Shown here: positions 61,951 to 64,000 of the stretch, in pieces
Layout of the letters: each line of letters starts with the position of its first letter
How positions within the stretch are numbered: the first letter of the stretch is position 1
Assembly: GCA_030374805.1 (NCBI GenBank)
Contig: JARGSG010000195.1
Span: 496,001 to 560,000, forward strand
Origin: Gracilaria gracilis
Taxonomy: Eukaryota > Rhodophyta > Florideophyceae > Gracilariales > Gracilariaceae
Length of the DNA stretch: 64,000 bases
Reading direction: 5' to 3'
The notes under the pieces: model-generated
Databases searched by the model: none
What the model saw: only the letters and a program-made list of their open reading frames with translations
Told to the model about the DNA's origin: nothing
Program-made: the position numbers and the translations under genes

Positions 61951-63033
61951 CTACTGGATCTCTTTTTTCGGATAAACAACCTCAATCATCATATCGTTCC
62001 GCCGACGATTCGGCAGGGTTGAAGGACCGTTGTACACCAAGCACTTGTAAGTGCTCTTTCCTTCCTCAGTGGTCTGTACATCATCTCGCGCCAAAAGAGA
62101 TAACAGCTTTTCCCGTTGCCGTTTCGCTTCCCCTTGAGTCACGAAACCTGAGAACTCTAAAACAGCGTATGTTCTGCCGACTTCTTCCCGCAAGGTAACG
62201 CTATCATCCAAAGTTTTTGGTACGTCGTCCACTGAACTGTATTCCCCAATAATAAAACTCATCGTTTCATCAGGAGATCCCTTATCCAGCACGACAGGAG
62301 TTGTCATCTTCATCGCAGTTTTGCTTTCATTCTTTCCGAACAGATATCCAGCGAGCGTGTTGAAAGATTGCCCCATAGCAGAAGCGGATTCGACCTCTGT
62401 TATCTCAGAGTCTTGTGCATTCGGGTTCATTTTTGAGGTTGCGACAATAACAGTGGGATACTCCCTGATCTCGTAGCCGTCATATGAACATAGTACTTTA
62501 TACTCAGGTGTATACAGACCCTCTGGCGTTCGGTTGAAGATATTGCGGAACTCGCGCTGAACCTCCTCAGGTGTAGGGGTAGGCATTGCTTCGCGCATTG
62601 TTTCAGCATCCTTCGAAACGCGAGACACGTTGTCAGGCATGTCTTGCACCGCCTTTGAAAGGTACCGAGGACCATTGAGCAACAAATCTGGTATCACATC
62701 TTGTGACAGCTGGCGGCAAACATCCCGGAGTCCTTTCATGTTGGGATTATTGCAGACCATCGAGCGCGTGTCGTCAAAGATTTCTGGCGTTCGCTTCGCA
62801 AGATCCTGAAGTAGAACTTCTTTCGCGCCTCGGGTTATGTTCGGATTCAACAGAAGTCCTAACTCCTGCTGCCATGTGGCAGAGCCATCAGAAGGTTCCC
62901 CAGAAGATGCCAGTGAGACGCAAAGGACTCTTTTTGAATGACGGGTGTGCCTGGTTACCAAGGGGCACTTTCGGAGGAACTGCGACGGTGCGAGGGTCCC
63001 ATATGTCGGTATACACAATGAGAACGCCTGCAT
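61951..63033 (-). CDS. SOUL haem-binding family protein, probably plastid-targeted
   Basis: 360 aa from the first in-frame ATG (MQAFSLCIP); the open frame extends upstream to 63273 only with non-ATG codons. The first ~45 residues are Ser/Thr/Arg/Lys/His rich without acids, with a Phe at position 4, as in red algal transit peptides. A helical region (about 55-140) is present ahead of the domain, in the manner of plant plastid SOUL proteins. The SOUL domain (about 170-355) shows YKVLCSYDGYEIREYPTVIV, AGYLFGKNES, MKMTTPVV, the AVLEFSGFVTQ strand and YNGPSTLPNRRRNDMMIEV. SOUL proteins bind tetrapyrroles, and some act in plastid haem or plastoglobule biology. The stop codon lies 10 nt from that of SLC4. 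Confidence 0.92.
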   Translation of the reverse strand: MQAFSLCIPTYGTLAPSQFLRKCPLVTRHTRHSKRVLCVSLASSGEPSDGSATWQQELGLLLNPNITRGAKEVLLQDLAKRTPEIFDDTRSMVCNNPNMKGLRDVCRQLSQDVIPDLLLNGPRYLSKAVQDMPDNVSRVSKDAETMREAMPTPTPEEVQREFRNIFNRTPEGLYTPEYKVLCSYDGYEIREYPTVIVATSKMNPNAQDSEITEVESASAMGQSFNTLAGYLFGKNESKTAMKMTTPVVLDKGSPDETMSFIIGEYSSVDDVPKTLDDSVTLREEVGRTYAVLEFSGFVTQGEAKRQREKLLSLLARDDVQTTEEGKSTYKCLVYNGPSTLPNRRRNDMMIEVVYPKKEIQ

Positions 63034-63654
63034 TTTAAACTTGACTATATCTTTCCGCAGCACAGCTACAGTATGAGCAACTGAATTCAGTAAGTTCCAA
63101 GTACCTAGAAACCAAAGTTTCTTGAGGAGATATATGGAACCAACGAGGAGTCCTGCAAGCGAGATCAAGCGCGCGGCAGGCACCTTTTGTGCCCGCCCCT
63201 CAATGACTGCTGCGTCAACACAAAAAAAAAGCGCACAATTCGGCGCGACGTGCGTGCAGACGCGCCGCCACACGCCTGTAGATGTCTAGCCCGTGATGCC
63301 GGAGCAAGGGTAGTACAGTGTATGTACCAAGGGTATATATAGATACTATCTACCCTTGTACTGTAGATACAGGTGGTCACCCCAATTACTGTTAACTGGT
63401 AAACACCGGAGCCCTTCCCTAAATAAATGCGAAGACGTCTCTCTCTCAGTAGATAGATAATGTTAACTGTACCGTTGTACTCTTCGGACTGAAATGCGCA
63501 GGAGAGCGCCACAGATGTTGAGCGTCCATGGTGAACCCCACAGTGGTACGAGGAATCTTGTGCCGCGCTCGCAACAAAAAGAGAGGGCTGTTGTTTCAAA
63601 ATTGGACACGAAGGTCCGCGCATTCTATTAAAGCTAATGATTACATGCACCAGG
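63034..63654. promoter_or_regulatory. upstream region of the SOUL gene with inverted repeats
   Basis: 0.6 kb without a supported gene. An imperfect inverted repeat built on CAAGGGTA and TACCCTTG spans 63305-63365. TACCGTTGTAC recurs at 63470-63480, identical to 11503-11513. Confidence 0.45.
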
Positions 63655-64000
63655 TTATTCCACTTTGGTTTCCAGCAGCGGAGCTAAATCTGCATGAGAA
63701 TGCATACCGAAACGCCCGTTCATGTCAATGAATATATCAGACATTGTCCATCTTCTGACGCGCTCCAGATCATTCTCATCTGTCTGCAGTGTGTCGACGA
63801 GAATGTGAGCAATCTTTTCCCTTTCACTATGCAACTCAATTGAGCTCGTCAAACTCGTGCCTGAACCTTCAGAGATATGTGGGCCAGTTTCGCCATCTAC
63901 CGAAGTTTGGTTTTCAAGACCATGCTTTGAGGGTACTTCCTGCAGGACAAGGCAACTAGATGGAAGCAACGCCGGACCGGTAAGCTCCTTGTGCAGTAGA
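63655..64000 (-). CDS. C-terminal part of an unidentified protein, running off the window
   Basis: At least 114 codons open to the right edge and ending at a stop at 63655; the start lies beyond base 64000. The readable part is polar and acidic, with a helical EREKIAHILVDTLQTDENDLERVRRW segment and a C-terminal FGMHSHADLAPLLE. The family is not recognised. Composition resembles real coding sequence more than the other frames nearby, but the piece is short. Confidence 0.45.
   Translation of the reverse strand, partial: LLHKELTGPALLPSSCLVLQEVPSKHGLENQTSVDGETGPHISEGSGTSLTSSIELHSEREKIAHILVDTLQTDENDLERVRRWTMSDIFIDMNGRFGMHSHADLAPLLETKVE

Noticed and set aside
63034-63273. Open-frame extension of the SOUL protein by 80 codons
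   Set aside because: No ATG upstream of MQAFS; that Met starts a good transit peptide.

Overview
The window is nuclear DNA of a eukaryote, most likely a red alga or another primary-plastid alga (inference). Large conserved eukaryotic genes (NOT1, EMC1, BLTP2, derlin, an Nse1-like protein, SLC4) are mostly intronless. The three genes with clear introns have short GT-AG introns of about 56-136 nt. Two enzymes (diaminopimelate decarboxylase and a SOUL protein) carry N-termini that look like plastid transit peptides with a Phe within the first few residues, a habit described for red algal and glaucophyte plastid proteins. I see no bacterial operon structure, rRNA, CRISPR array or convincing tRNA.

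Layout. 0-9 kb: asparagine synthetase behind a GC-rich promoter with a perfect 14-bp hairpin, a mucin-like type I membrane protein of unknown role, and plastid diaminopimelate decarboxylase (lysine synthesis). 9-22 kb: EMC1 (minus) and the 2505-aa bridge-like lipid transfer protein BLTP2/Hobbit/SABRE (plus) diverge, followed by an orphan gene. 22-32 kb: NOT1, scaffold of the CCR4-NOT deadenylase (minus), diverges from a three-exon protein O-mannosyltransferase that lacks the MIR domain. 32-42 kb: a gene-poor stretch holding one three-exon C2H2 zinc-finger gene, one small coiled-coil ORF, and many decayed pieces that look like the 3' end of one non-LTR retrotransposon family (zf-RVT-like motif, stop codon, then a (GA)n tail). 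43-49 kb: a four-exon AP endonuclease, mitochondrial-type tRNA 2-thiouridylase and an orphan 612-aa protein. 50-57 kb: a Sey1/RHD3-like protein that has lost its GTP-binding P-loop, a CAMK-type kinase, a derlin with a p97-binding tail, and an Nse1-like SMC5/6 subunit lacking the RING. 57-64 kb: a LURP-one-related (tubby/scramblase-fold) protein and an SLC4 anion transporter diverge from a GC-rich promoter with three CACGTG boxes. A SOUL haem-binding-type protein converges on SLC4 with only 10 nt between stop codons, and a partial gene runs off the right edge.

Common themes. Several genes act at the ER (EMC1, PMT, derlin, the Sey1 relative, BLTP2 at ER contact sites), but they have separate promoters and I read no functional cluster. 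Genes are arranged mainly as divergent and convergent pairs with 0.1-1.3 kb spacers. The observations most worth a second look are the degenerate Sey1-like protein, the (GA)n-tailed retroelement graveyard, the RING-less Nse1, the MIR-less PMT, and a dispersed palindromic TACCGTTG/GGTACC motif in intergenic DNA.
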